Positions 33,024 to 44,480 of a DNA stretch of 57,076 nt are shown one piece after another. Origin of the DNA: an uncultured Bacilli bacterium (GTDB taxonomy: Bacteria; Bacillota_I; Bacilli_A; RF39; UBA660). The notes under the pieces were generated by a model that saw only the letters and a program-made list of their open reading frames with translations, had not been told where the DNA came from and did no database searches. Within the stretch, counting starts at the first letter, position 1. Every line of letters begins with the position of its first letter. The stretch lies in contig CANRJW010000004.1 of NCBI GenBank assembly GCA_947631035.1, forward strand, positions 1 to 57,076, in the 5' to 3' direction. Both the position numbers and the translations under genes were made by a program.

Positions 33024-33052
33024 ATTCTACTATGAATCACCATAATTTTCAA
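33024..33052 (-). promoter_or_regulatory. Promoter of surface gene E
   Basis: TTGAAA (33047-33052), 17-bp spacer, TAGAAT (33024-33029) on the minus strand. Confidence 0.65.
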
Positions 33053-33087
33053 GGCATAAAAAACGAATATTATTAACTATTATTTTT

Positions 33088-33387
33088 ATGTGGATTATTT
33101 TTATCATTATTATTTTTATATTACTATTCCTATTTCTTTCGTATAATTTTATATCAACTTACAATAAATTAAGAGTATTTAAATTTTCTGGAGAAAATGA
33201 AAATTTTTATATTTCAAATATTATGGGTGTATTTTCAAATGAAAATTCCTATATAAAATTAGACCAAATATTTTTTACAAATAATAGTACTTTTAACTAT
33301 TTAAAATTTTACTACCTTAAAGATAATGAAAAACATCTTATTTGTAAAACATCAAATCCTACTATTTTAATAACAGACTTTAATTAG
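33088..33387 (+). CDS. Doubtful small membrane protein
   Basis: A 99-codon frame with an N-terminal hydrophobic helix (IIFIIIIFILLFLFLSYNF) and a polar region (FSGENENFYISNIMG, YLKDNEKHLICK). No ribosome site precedes the ATG, and AT-rich DNA easily gives such frames, but the polar part looks protein-like. It may be the end of a decayed gene. Confidence 0.3.
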   Translation: MWIIFIIIIFILLFLFLSYNFISTYNKLRVFKFSGENENFYISNIMGVFSNENSYIKLDQIFFTNNSTFNYLKFYYLKDNEKHLICKTSNPTILITDFN

Positions 33388-33496
33388 AATGCATCGTTTC
33401 AAAATGTAAGAACCACGATACAAAGTATGAGTATGTAATTGATAAATATATAAAATATTATTTTAATTAAAAAAAAATTATGAAAACTTTAAACCA

Positions 33497-34264
33497 TCAT
33501 AATTTTTTTAATATATCTTTCCCATTGTTCTTTTTTCGAAAATAATTGCTTACAAAATTAAGCATTACACCGATACTCAAACCAGCAAAACAAAAAACGC
33601 CTGCGTACCTATCCCATTGTTCAGCATGTTCCACATCATGTTTAACTTGATATGCACAAAACAACATCATAAATGCCATAATCCCCAATAAAACAATTAA
33701 AAATTTAAACACACGGGCTTGCTTTCTTTCCTTTTTTGTTAATTTTGGTTTATACTTTCCTGTTTTTAAATTATTTATAATTTCTTTAGGATTTTTCCAT
33801 ACCAACATACCTATATAGTTGACTATGATTAATAAAGTAATTATCATAATTCCAAAGCCTATATTGCTCCATAGATATTGATGATTTAAATCAAAAAATT
33901 TATATTGTAAATAGCATAAATATACACAAATAATTAAAATATCACTTATTATGGCTAACAATATAATACTTAATATAGTTTTTGGGCTTTTATTATCTAT
34001 TATTGTTTTTTTCTTATTTCCCAAAGTACTTAATATAATCCAGGAAATAATTACAACTGATTGTGCAAATCCAAAATATACCATATGGAGGAAATTGCTA
34101 GCCCATAGACCATAATCAGTTCCAAGAAAAACATTGTAAGAAATTGCTAAAGCATATCCTAGAATAATAACTTTAAGCATTAAAATTAATGTAATATTTT
34201 GAATAAATTTCTTTTTCTTTTTTAAATCCATTTTTAATTCAATAAATTCTTCTAATTTTTTCAT
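33497..34264 (-). CDS. Unknown polytopic membrane protein
   Basis: 255 residues with about six membrane helices (for example ITLILMLKVIILGYALAISY, TILSIILLAIISDILIICVYL, FLIVLLGIMAFMMLFCAYQV) and a Lys/Arg-rich loop (YKPKLTKKERKQARVFK) between helices four and five. No family recognised. AGGTG precedes the ATG. Confidence 0.6.
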   Translation of the reverse strand: MKKLEEFIELKMDLKKKKKFIQNITLILMLKVIILGYALAISYNVFLGTDYGLWASNFLHMVYFGFAQSVVIISWIILSTLGNKKKTIIDNKSPKTILSIILLAIISDILIICVYLCYLQYKFFDLNHQYLWSNIGFGIMIITLLIIVNYIGMLVWKNPKEIINNLKTGKYKPKLTKKERKQARVFKFLIVLLGIMAFMMLFCAYQVKHDVEHAEQWDRYAGVFCFAGLSIGVMLNFVSNYFRKKNNGKDILKKL

Positions 34265-34364
34265 TTTTCACCTCAATATTTTTTTATATTATAGCATGTA
34301 GCAGTTTAAATTACATTTAAAATTTTACTACATAAAAAAAGAAGAATTTTTTTCTCCTTCAAAT

Positions 34365-35276
34365 TTATTTTGTAAACTTAGTTCCATTTACTTCTAATGA
34401 TTTATCTTCTTTATTATATTTAAAAGTTTTGCCTCCAATGTTCGTATTTATTCTTCCATAAGACCTACTATATTGGTATTCATAACTGATGCTTACTTCT
34501 TTATCACTCTTATCATAATCCCAACTACAACTTTGAACATTTTCAACTAATCCAATTAATTCACAACTACCATTTTTATTTAAAATAACTTTGCTATTTT
34601 CATACGTATAGGTTCCAACCATTTTTCTTTCTCCACTAAACATATAAGTAAAGAAACGAACAACTCCTAATAGTACAATTAAACCAGCAAGAGCAAGACC
34701 GACATATTCTAAATACTTGTACATTTCTTCTGTAATAATGTTACGATTTTTAAATTCGTTTTCTACTTTTTCTGTATCACTGGTAATTAATTCATTTAAT
34801 TTATCTTTAAATTCTTGGTTGTTCCATGTCATGAATACTAATGGTAAATGATGGTATTGATGGATAATTAATGTTCTAAAAATCCAGAATACATTAACAG
34901 TTGTCACTCTTGTAATTTTATTTAAAGGAATACTTAATTCCGTTCTTTTAAATGGTATATAATGTTCTTTGTAAACTTCATTTTTGGTTAAGCATAGCAT
35001 TGTTTTTACAGCACATTTATAGAACCAGTTAAGAATGAAATACATAATACCTAAAATGATTAAAAATAAAATTTCCTTTCCTACTCTGCCAAAGAATCCA
35101 TATTTTAAGCTTGAAATAGAGCCTCTAAAAATGTTAAATGTTCCAACAATTCCCATAACGCCTAAAATAACTAAGTAAATTTTATCAAGTACAGATATGA
35201 ACAATACTCTAGAAGTCACAAGGGCTTTTTGGGTTTTAACCTCTTTTTCTTCTTTTTTGACTTTTTCTTTTTTCAT
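34365..35276 (-). CDS. Membrane protein with PH-like (bPH2) domain
   Basis: About 303 residues from ATG 35276, which has AAGGAG at the right distance; the upstream in-frame start lacks one. A Lys/Glu-rich start is followed by two membrane helices (YLVILGVMGIVGTFNIF, EILFLIILGIMYFILNWFY), a bacterial PH-like domain (TKNEVYKEHYIPFKRTELSIPL, ITRVTTVNVFWIFRTLI), a further helix (YVGLALAGLIVLLGVVRFF), and a C-terminal beta domain of the lipocalin-like kind (GTYTYENSKVILNKNGSCEL). Function unknown. Confidence 0.6.
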   Translation of the reverse strand: MKKEKVKKEEKEVKTQKALVTSRVLFISVLDKIYLVILGVMGIVGTFNIFRGSISSLKYGFFGRVGKEILFLIILGIMYFILNWFYKCAVKTMLCLTKNEVYKEHYIPFKRTELSIPLNKITRVTTVNVFWIFRTLIIHQYHHLPLVFMTWNNQEFKDKLNELITSDTEKVENEFKNRNIITEEMYKYLEYVGLALAGLIVLLGVVRFFTYMFSGERKMVGTYTYENSKVILNKNGSCELIGLVENVQSCSWDYDKSDKEVSISYEYQYSRSYGRINTNIGGKTFKYNKEDKSLEVNGTKFTK

Positions 35277-35348
35277 AACTACATACTCCTTCTTAAGTCT
35301 TATTTTACTTTTTGCGTTTTCGTTTGTCAATAATTGTATTCATACTTT

Positions 35349-36554
35349 TTATTTTCTAAAATAGACCGTAAAAGTTGTATATTCTTCACTACTATGGGCT
35401 TTTATTGTTCCGTTATGGTTTTCCACAATTTTTTTAGCAATGGCAAGGCCTAATCCATAACAATTTTCTTGGCGATTTCGGGATTTATCTCCTCTATAAA
35501 AGCGTTCAAAAATTTTTTCTTCTTCTTCTTTTGGAATTGGTTTTCCTTTATTTTTGACTTTTAAGATAATATTTTTTTTCTCTTCTTCTAAAGAAACCAT
35601 AATGGAGCCATTTCGATTGCTATGTTTAATGGCATTATCCATTAAAATAGAAAGTAATTCTTTTATAGCCTCTTCATTTCCTTTTAGCATGACTTTTTTA
35701 GGAATTTCATAATTGAGTACAATTTGCTTTTCAAACAAAAGACTTTCCAAAGTCAGTAGGGATTTTTCTACAATTTTGCTTAAATTGATTTCTTCTAAAA
35801 CAAGTTTTTGTTGCTCATTTTCCACTTTGGCTAAGTCAAGTAAACTTTTAATTAGTTGATTCATACGGTCGGCTTCTTCTTGAATTGCCCCAATCCATTT
35901 TTTTTCTTTAGGGTTTTCTACTAAAGCATCTGCACTTGCCATAATAACAGCAAGAGGAGTCTTTAATTCATGAGAAGCATCTGCAATGAATTGTTTTTGT
36001 TTTTCAAAACTTTCTTCAATGGGTTTTGTAATCCATAAAGATAAGTATTTGGCAATAAAAAATAAAATGATTTCAATTATTAAAAATAAGAGAATCGAAA
36101 TTTGAAGCAAATAAGTAAGTCTTTCATTGGTATCGATGTTATCAATGATGGTAATGTAATTATTCGTATTATAAATATAAGAATAACGTGTTGTATAGAG
36201 ATTTCCAACTTTGATTTTACTTTCTTTGTTTTCTTTTTTGATTTTTTCAGCATAGGAAAGAATACTTTTAGGAACATTTTCATCTTCTGTATGGCTAATG
36301 ATTCCCAAAATTTCGTTGTTATCATCTAATACAATTGTATAGATGGTTGCATCAATAAACCTAGTGGAGGCTTCTTTTTTGTTTAACCAATAATCTTTTA
36401 TAACAGAAACATCTAGTAAACTTCTTAAGCTATTTTCGATATTCTTTTTTTCTTTTTCATAATTTTCTAATTGAAAAATAGTAAGAACGCTTAAAGTGAA
36501 TAAAGATAAAATAGCAAATATAAGAATAAAAATTTTATTTTCCAATTTCTTCAT
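35349..36554 (-). CDS. Sensor histidine kinase
   Basis: 401 residues. Two membrane helices (FILIFAILSLFTLSVLTIF; LLQISILLFLIIEIILFFIA) bracket an outside sensor region of about 120 residues. The HisKA box FIADASHELKTPLAVIMASAD carries the phosphorylated His; the ATPase domain has SILMDNAIKHSNRNG (N box), FERFYRGDKSRNR (F box) and YGLGLAIAKKIVENHNGTI (G2). It overlaps the response regulator gene by 20 bp and forms a two-component system with it. The signal is unknown. Confidence 0.92.
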   Translation of the reverse strand: MKKLENKIFILIFAILSLFTLSVLTIFQLENYEKEKKNIENSLRSLLDVSVIKDYWLNKKEASTRFIDATIYTIVLDDNNEILGIISHTEDENVPKSILSYAEKIKKENKESKIKVGNLYTTRYSYIYNTNNYITIIDNIDTNERLTYLLQISILLFLIIEIILFFIAKYLSLWITKPIEESFEKQKQFIADASHELKTPLAVIMASADALVENPKEKKWIGAIQEEADRMNQLIKSLLDLAKVENEQQKLVLEEINLSKIVEKSLLTLESLLFEKQIVLNYEIPKKVMLKGNEEAIKELLSILMDNAIKHSNRNGSIMVSLEEEKKNIILKVKNKGKPIPKEEEEKIFERFYRGDKSRNRQENCYGLGLAIAKKIVENHNGTIKAHSSEEYTTFTVYFRK

Positions 36555-37236
36555 TTTTCGCCCCCTCTAATTTATAACCAAGTCCTCTTATCGAACGAAT
36601 GGAAACATTTGAGTTAATCATTTTTAATTTCCTACGGATAAAAGAAAGATAAGCTTCTAAGTTATTGGATTCACTGGTGTTGTTTATACCCCAAACTTTA
36701 TCATAAATTTGCTCTTTGGATACAATAATATCTTTGTTTTGCATCAAATATTCGAGAATTAAAAATTCTTTAAAACCTACTTCAATCGAATCATTGGTTG
36801 TTTTACAAGAAAGTTCGGAGGTTTTTAAGTTTAATTTTAAATCATAGGCTTCAAGGGTATCGGTGAGTTTTTTTGCCGGGTCTTTTCGTAATTGGACATT
36901 GACTCTCGCTATTAATTCTTCCATATGAAAAGGTTTTGTTATATAGTCGTCTGCGCCATTATTTAAACCGAGGAGTTTATCTTCAAGTTCACTTTTAGCA
37001 CTTAACATAATCACTTTTGTATTTATGTTATTTTCACGTATTTTTTTTAAAATTGTAATTCCATCGACAAAGGGAAGCATTATATCTAAAATAATTAGGT
37101 TATAAATGCCACTTAAAGCATTATCAAGACCATCTTCACCATCTAAAGAGATATCAACAGAATATTTTTCTTTTTTTAAACTACTTGCCATAATTTCCGC
37201 AAGAGTTCTTTCATCTTCGACAACAAGTATTCTCAA
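36535..37236 (-). CDS. OmpR/PhoB-type response regulator
   Basis: 233 residues. The receiver domain has the acidic pair in VVEDE, phosphorylatable Asp in LIILDIMLPFVDG, Ser in VIMLSAKSE and Lys in DYITKPF. The C-terminal winged helix (VGFKEFLILEYLMQNKDIIVSKEQIYDKVWG, then NLEAYLSFIRRKL and IRSIRGLGYKLE) binds DNA. It is upstream of, and overlaps, its kinase gene. Targets cannot be inferred. Confidence 0.93.
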   Translation of the reverse strand: MRILVVEDERTLAEIMASSLKKEKYSVDISLDGEDGLDNALSGIYNLIILDIMLPFVDGITILKKIRENNINTKVIMLSAKSELEDKLLGLNNGADDYITKPFHMEELIARVNVQLRKDPAKKLTDTLEAYDLKLNLKTSELSCKTTNDSIEVGFKEFLILEYLMQNKDIIVSKEQIYDKVWGINNTSESNNLEAYLSFIRRKLKMINSNVSIRSIRGLGYKLEGAKNEEIGK

Positions 37237-37293
37237 AAATTCTCAATCCTTTCCTTATATAAATATCACTTTTTTATTAAAAGAAGATTAAAT

Positions 37294-37851
37294 TTATTTT
37301 TTTAATTTTCTAGGTACTAAGTGTCCACTATAATAGTCTTCAAAAAAGGAAATGGTTTTGGGATTACAACCTAAAAAGATTTCTCCAAAAGGGATTTCAT
37401 AAAAATGTTCAAGAAGACTTGCGGGAATTCTTGCCCAAGTTGTAAAGTAATTATAGGCATCGGCTTTTTCTTGTAAACTGGAAAACAGGATTCCATAGGA
37501 CTTTTTTTCTGCCTCAATCGTGATTTTTTCTTCGTATTTGAGTTCTAAAACAATCTTAAGTTTTACTAAATTTAAAAGGCGATTAAATTCTCTAATTTCT
37601 TCATAACTTAAAAGAGTATTTTCGTCTAGGGCAATGACATTCTTTTTTAAAATATCATGAACAATATTGGAAGAGATGGTATGAGTTCCTTTCGTATAAA
37701 AAAGGAAACGATTTTCTAAAGCTTTTATCTTATAAATCTCTTGGTATTGATTGATATAGTCTTTTTTAAATTTTCGAAACATTTCTGAATTTTTAATTTT
37801 ACTATTTACATGTTTGGTTTGTTCCATTAAAGTTCTTTCATACGAATCCAT
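37294..37851 (-). CDS. Unknown soluble protein
   Basis: 185 residues, helical N-terminus (YERTLMEQTKHVNSKIKNSEMF) with a mixed C-terminal part (GILFSSLQEKADAYNYFTTWARIP, FYEIPFGEIFLGCNPKTISFF). No membrane segment. No family recognised. It lies 57 bp upstream of the response-regulator gene on the same strand. Confidence 0.55.
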   Translation of the reverse strand: MDSYERTLMEQTKHVNSKIKNSEMFRKFKKDYINQYQEIYKIKALENRFLFYTKGTHTISSNIVHDILKKNVIALDENTLLSYEEIREFNRLLNLVKLKIVLELKYEEKITIEAEKKSYGILFSSLQEKADAYNYFTTWARIPASLLEHFYEIPFGEIFLGCNPKTISFFEDYYSGHLVPRKLKK

Positions 37852-37920
37852 AAAAATCCCTTCTTTTTCTTCTATTATTATAAAAAAGAAAAGAAAAAAG
37901 TCAATCTTCTAGTCAAAAAT

Positions 37921-37962
37921 AAAAAAGAGTTCATGAAAATTTCTTATTTCAGCAAACTCTTT
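37921..37962 (-). terminator. Terminator after the YihY operon
   Basis: On the minus strand AAAGAGTT and AACTCTTT arms, with a further small hairpin in the loop, are followed by T6. Confidence 0.7.
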
Positions 37963-38060
37963 TAAGTATTACTTTTCGATATCGTTAATACCTAACATAT
38001 TAATTTGATATTGAAAATATATTGCGTACTAAGTAATACTTGCGTACACAATATTATTGT

Positions 38061-38906
38061 TTACGAATTGTTTAAATTTATAGTTCCTGTTTTTTCCAAT
38101 TTTGTAGTTTCTTCTTTATAATTTAGGGCCATGCCAATTACATAGATATAGGCAAGAAAATAAACCCATAACATTAGCATAACGATATTGGCAAGTCCTC
38201 CATAAAAGATGGCATAGTGGGCAAAATGGTTAATGTAATAAGAATAAATCGCTGTAACTAAAACCCACATAACAGTTGTAAAGATAGCGCCATAGTTTAC
38301 ATATAAACTTTCTACTTTACGGTCAGGTGCCATGGTATACAAAATTTTAATGAAGCAAAAGATAATGAACCATGCAATAGGGCCTTTGAGTAAATTTAAA
38401 GTAAAAGTAATGGTATTTGTTACTCTTTCATTTAAGTTTACTAAGGTAATTGCTGTAATAATATTTTTGCCAAATACTTGTACAACTAAAATGAATAGGA
38501 AAAGAATCACTAGTAAAATGGTCATAATGATGGCTTTTAAACGTCTTCTTAAAAAGTTGGTATTGGGCATTTCATAGATGGCATTGGATGTTACTATAAT
38601 CGAAGCGGCACCATTACTCGCAATATAAAAGCCAATGATTAATGTTAAGAAGAAACGAAAATCAATATTATTGACACTTACCATAGGGGTGATTAAATTT
38701 GCCATTTCTGGGCCAAAGGCTGTGTTAATAAAATTGCCAATAAAATCAACTGATAAGTGTAAAAAAGAAGCACCATAGGCAATAAGGGTTACAATGGGAA
38801 CAACAGACAAAACAAAAAAGAAGGCAAGTTGCCCAGGCAAGACACTCATTTCTGGTCTTGTAATTTCGTTAAAAACTTTTTTGAGAAAGTTCTTAAATCT
38901 TTTCAT
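38061..38906 (-). CDS. YihY/BrkB family membrane protein
   Basis: 281 residues with six membrane helices. FFNEITRPEMSVLPGQLAFFFVLSVVPI-type entry, ASNGAASIIVTSNAIYEMPN in the middle and FAHYAIFYGGLANIVMLMLWVYFLAYIYVIG near the end are the YihY/UPF0761 signatures. Once annotated as ribonuclease BN, the family is now regarded as membrane transporters or of unknown role. Its start overlaps the GGDEF gene by 14 bp. Confidence 0.87.
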   Translation of the reverse strand: MKRFKNFLKKVFNEITRPEMSVLPGQLAFFFVLSVVPIVTLIAYGASFLHLSVDFIGNFINTAFGPEMANLITPMVSVNNIDFRFFLTLIIGFYIASNGAASIIVTSNAIYEMPNTNFLRRRLKAIIMTILLVILFLFILVVQVFGKNIITAITLVNLNERVTNTITFTLNLLKGPIAWFIIFCFIKILYTMAPDRKVESLYVNYGAIFTTVMWVLVTAIYSYYINHFAHYAIFYGGLANIVMLMLWVYFLAYIYVIGMALNYKEETTKLEKTGTINLNNS

Positions 38907-40938
38907 TTGCGTTTCCTTCTTTTTTATTCTCTTTTTGTTTTTTTACTTCTTCAACGGCTTCATTCATAGCATCTTCTATGGTTTTAATATTATCTAGAAT
39001 CATACTATAACCAATCGCTGCACCTTGTTCATAAGGAAGTTGTTTATTGAATTCTTTGTTTAATTTATGGATGTAACTGGCTATTTGTTTTTGTTCATAA
39101 CCTACTAAATATAAGACAAATTCATTACCATCGGTACGAATAATATCACTCTTATCTAGTTGGGTTTTTACTAAAATATTCGCTGCGGCTTTAATTTGTT
39201 CGTCGCCTTTTTCATAGCCCATCGTATCATTAATATATTGTAAATTGTTTAGGTCAATCACAATAATTGCTTGGGGATAAACGGTATTTTGGCTCCAATT
39301 TTCTAAATTTTCACTCAGATAATTTCTATTTTTTAGTGAAGTTAATTGGTCAATATATTTTAGTTTATCTTCTTTTTTGATTTTCTTGGATAATTTGACT
39401 TTCTTAGCAAATTTATAAGCATACAAGAAAACAAGTATAAATATAATTAGGATATACATGAAGTACTTGGCAATTGTTCCGGTAATGGTTCCGGTTCTAA
39501 AGGTTTTTTCATAATTGTAAATTCCTTTATATTCGGTTTCTGCTGGGTCTTTAAAGTTCATGAATTTCGTAAATAGTTTTGTAAATGTTTCGTTGGCATC
39601 GGTTTTAAAGGTATAACTGGCATCAACAACATCACTAAAACGACTACTGTATTCATTGAAAATATTAAAGCGATAAGCGTAATAAACATTGGTATCTACA
39701 ATAATAATTTTATCGTCTTTTACTAAACGTTTTAATTCGCTTTCTTTTTTGTATGTTTTTAGATTTATTTTGGTATTGCTTTTTAAATAATCATATAGAG
39801 CTGTTGCATCTTCTACATAAACGGTTAAATTATTTAAAGATTTTAAAGAATTGACAACTGTTGGGTCTTCTTTGTCAGCAAGAACACTAAAACGAATTGG
39901 AATATTGGAAGAAACGGCGTTATAGTTATTTGCCACATTATAGAAAGCAAAGTAGAAATCAATTTTATCATTTTTAAGAGCATTTTGGAATTTGTTAATG
40001 TTTTTATATTTTGTAAATTTAACTTCCGTATCCGTAAATAGGGTAAATTCTTTTAAATATTGGGCGATAATTCCACCATAATTTTCTCCGGTTAATATTT
40101 CGTAAGGACTGTTGCTGATAAATCCATAATTATAAGAAATACTTTGCATTGCATCAATCTCAGTTAAAGATATACCAAGTGATTCATTAAATAATTTAAA
40201 TAAGTGTTCACGATAAGATTTTTCCAAATTGTGTTCACTCCATTTTAAAAAGTATTTTTCTAAAATAGCACCAAATGTTCTATTTTTACTGACTGTTACT
40301 TTATAGTAATAAGGAATATCACTAAAATGATAAGAAATATAGTAATTGTTTTTTAATATCGTAGCAATGTTTTCTTCAAGGGGTACAATCATGTAATTTA
40401 TCTCATTTTGTTCATTAAAAGCGTTCATTAATTCTTCTTGGGTATTAAAAGATTCAATGGTTAAAGCTTGATTTTCTAAATAAGACGTTATGTAGCTTAA
40501 ATTTTCACTCAAAATACCAATTTTTTGATTGCCAAGATGGCTTAATTGACTGTAATTTTTGGTTTCTTTGCTTACTAAGACATAATGACTTTTAAAGAAA
40601 ACAAAGTCTTCGTCATTGTAAGTATTACTTACGGTAAAATAGACATTGTTGGTATTGTCTCCTTTTTCGACGATTACTGGATTGGTTTTCATTCCATATT
40701 CTTGTGAAAAATCTTCTAAGAAATCATAGAACACACCACTACCATTGTTTCCAAAGACATCGATATTATTTAAGATATCAATATTTTGTACTACGGTAGA
40801 GTTATCCGCTAAATATCTTTTTTCTGTCACATTTAAGCGACCTTTATCGGTGAAATAAAGAGCTATTGTACTAATAATTGCTGTAATTGCTAATACTAAA
40901 ACGATTCCAATAATAAAATATTTCTTTTTACTTTTCAT
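38893..40938 (-). CDS. Membrane protein with two solute-binding-like domains and a degenerate GGDEF domain
   Basis: About 681 residues. An N-terminal membrane helix (FIIGIVLVLAITAIISTIALY) leads to an outside region of about 450 residues that looks like two tandem family-3 solute-binding domains (VVIVEKGDNTNNVYF, LGNQKIGILSENLSYI; later FLKEFTLFTDTEVKF-type repeat). A second helix (FMYILIIFILVFLYAYKFA) precedes a cytoplasmic GGDEF domain: DLNNLQYINDTMGYEKGDEQI is normal, but the active-site loop reads TDGNEF instead of GGDEF, so diguanylate cyclase activity is doubtful. ATG 40938 follows AGGTAGTG. Confidence 0.75.
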   Translation of the reverse strand: MKSKKKYFIIGIVLVLAITAIISTIALYFTDKGRLNVTEKRYLADNSTVVQNIDILNNIDVFGNNGSGVFYDFLEDFSQEYGMKTNPVIVEKGDNTNNVYFTVSNTYNDEDFVFFKSHYVLVSKETKNYSQLSHLGNQKIGILSENLSYITSYLENQALTIESFNTQEELMNAFNEQNEINYMIVPLEENIATILKNNYYISYHFSDIPYYYKVTVSKNRTFGAILEKYFLKWSEHNLEKSYREHLFKLFNESLGISLTEIDAMQSISYNYGFISNSPYEILTGENYGGIIAQYLKEFTLFTDTEVKFTKYKNINKFQNALKNDKIDFYFAFYNVANNYNAVSSNIPIRFSVLADKEDPTVVNSLKSLNNLTVYVEDATALYDYLKSNTKINLKTYKKESELKRLVKDDKIIIVDTNVYYAYRFNIFNEYSSRFSDVVDASYTFKTDANETFTKLFTKFMNFKDPAETEYKGIYNYEKTFRTGTITGTIAKYFMYILIIFILVFLYAYKFAKKVKLSKKIKKEDKLKYIDQLTSLKNRNYLSENLENWSQNTVYPQAIIVIDLNNLQYINDTMGYEKGDEQIKAAANILVKTQLDKSDIIRTDGNEFVLYLVGYEQKQIASYIHKLNKEFNKQLPYEQGAAIGYSMILDNIKTIEDAMNEAVEEVKKQKENKKEGNANEKI

Positions 40939-40950
40939 AATCACTACCTA

Positions 40951-41442
40951 CTATTCTTCACTCTTTGTTGCATCGATATTATTGTTCCAAATAAGTCCAC
41001 TACCATGAACATTTCTAGCTCCCATAAGGACAAAGCCACTATTTTCTCCACTTGCAACTTGCTTTAAAACATAATTCAAATCATAAAAATTTAAGTATTT
41101 TTCTTCAAATAGAGAAACAGATGCTTCGGCTTTTAATTTGGCATCCTCTAGTTTAACGGTTTCATTAAAACTTAAAGTAATATAGATAATTTTTCCTTTT
41201 ACATCTAAAGAAGCTTCTACTATTGTTTCGTCTTCTTTCACTTTATTAATAAAATTGTTTTTGATTTCCTCGGTTACTTCTACTTGTTCAATGCCATTTA
41301 AACGATCTCCATAACTAGATTTTGAAGAGCCAAAAAAGTATTTTACACAGACGCCTAAAATTAGACATACGCAAATGACAACAATGATAAATAAGACACA
41401 TAACACACGATTTTCAACCCAAAACTTTTTAAATTTATTCAT
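40951..41442 (-). CDS. Unknown single-pass membrane protein
   Basis: 163 residues: one N-terminal membrane helix (VLCVLFIIVVICVCLILGVCV), then an outside domain with two alternating strands and helices (EETIVEASLDVKGKIIYITLSF-type stretch, then LKAEASVSLFEEKYLNFYDL, FVLMGARNVHGSGLIW). No family recognised. It lies 13 bp upstream of the GGDEF gene, so probably co-transcribed and possibly a partner. Confidence 0.6.
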   Translation of the reverse strand: MNKFKKFWVENRVLCVLFIIVVICVCLILGVCVKYFFGSSKSSYGDRLNGIEQVEVTEEIKNNFINKVKEDETIVEASLDVKGKIIYITLSFNETVKLEDAKLKAEASVSLFEEKYLNFYDLNYVLKQVASGENSGFVLMGARNVHGSGLIWNNNIDATKSEE

Positions 41443-41541
41443 ATTCCAACCTCTTTCATATAAGGTACATTTATTATACTACATAATATGCACTTTTGCT
41501 AGTTTTTTAAGAACAATCCATTTCCGCACTTTTAAAAAGCA

Positions 41542-44460
<2,919 letters not shown>

Positions 44461-44480
44461 AAAATCAAATCCTTTCTTTT

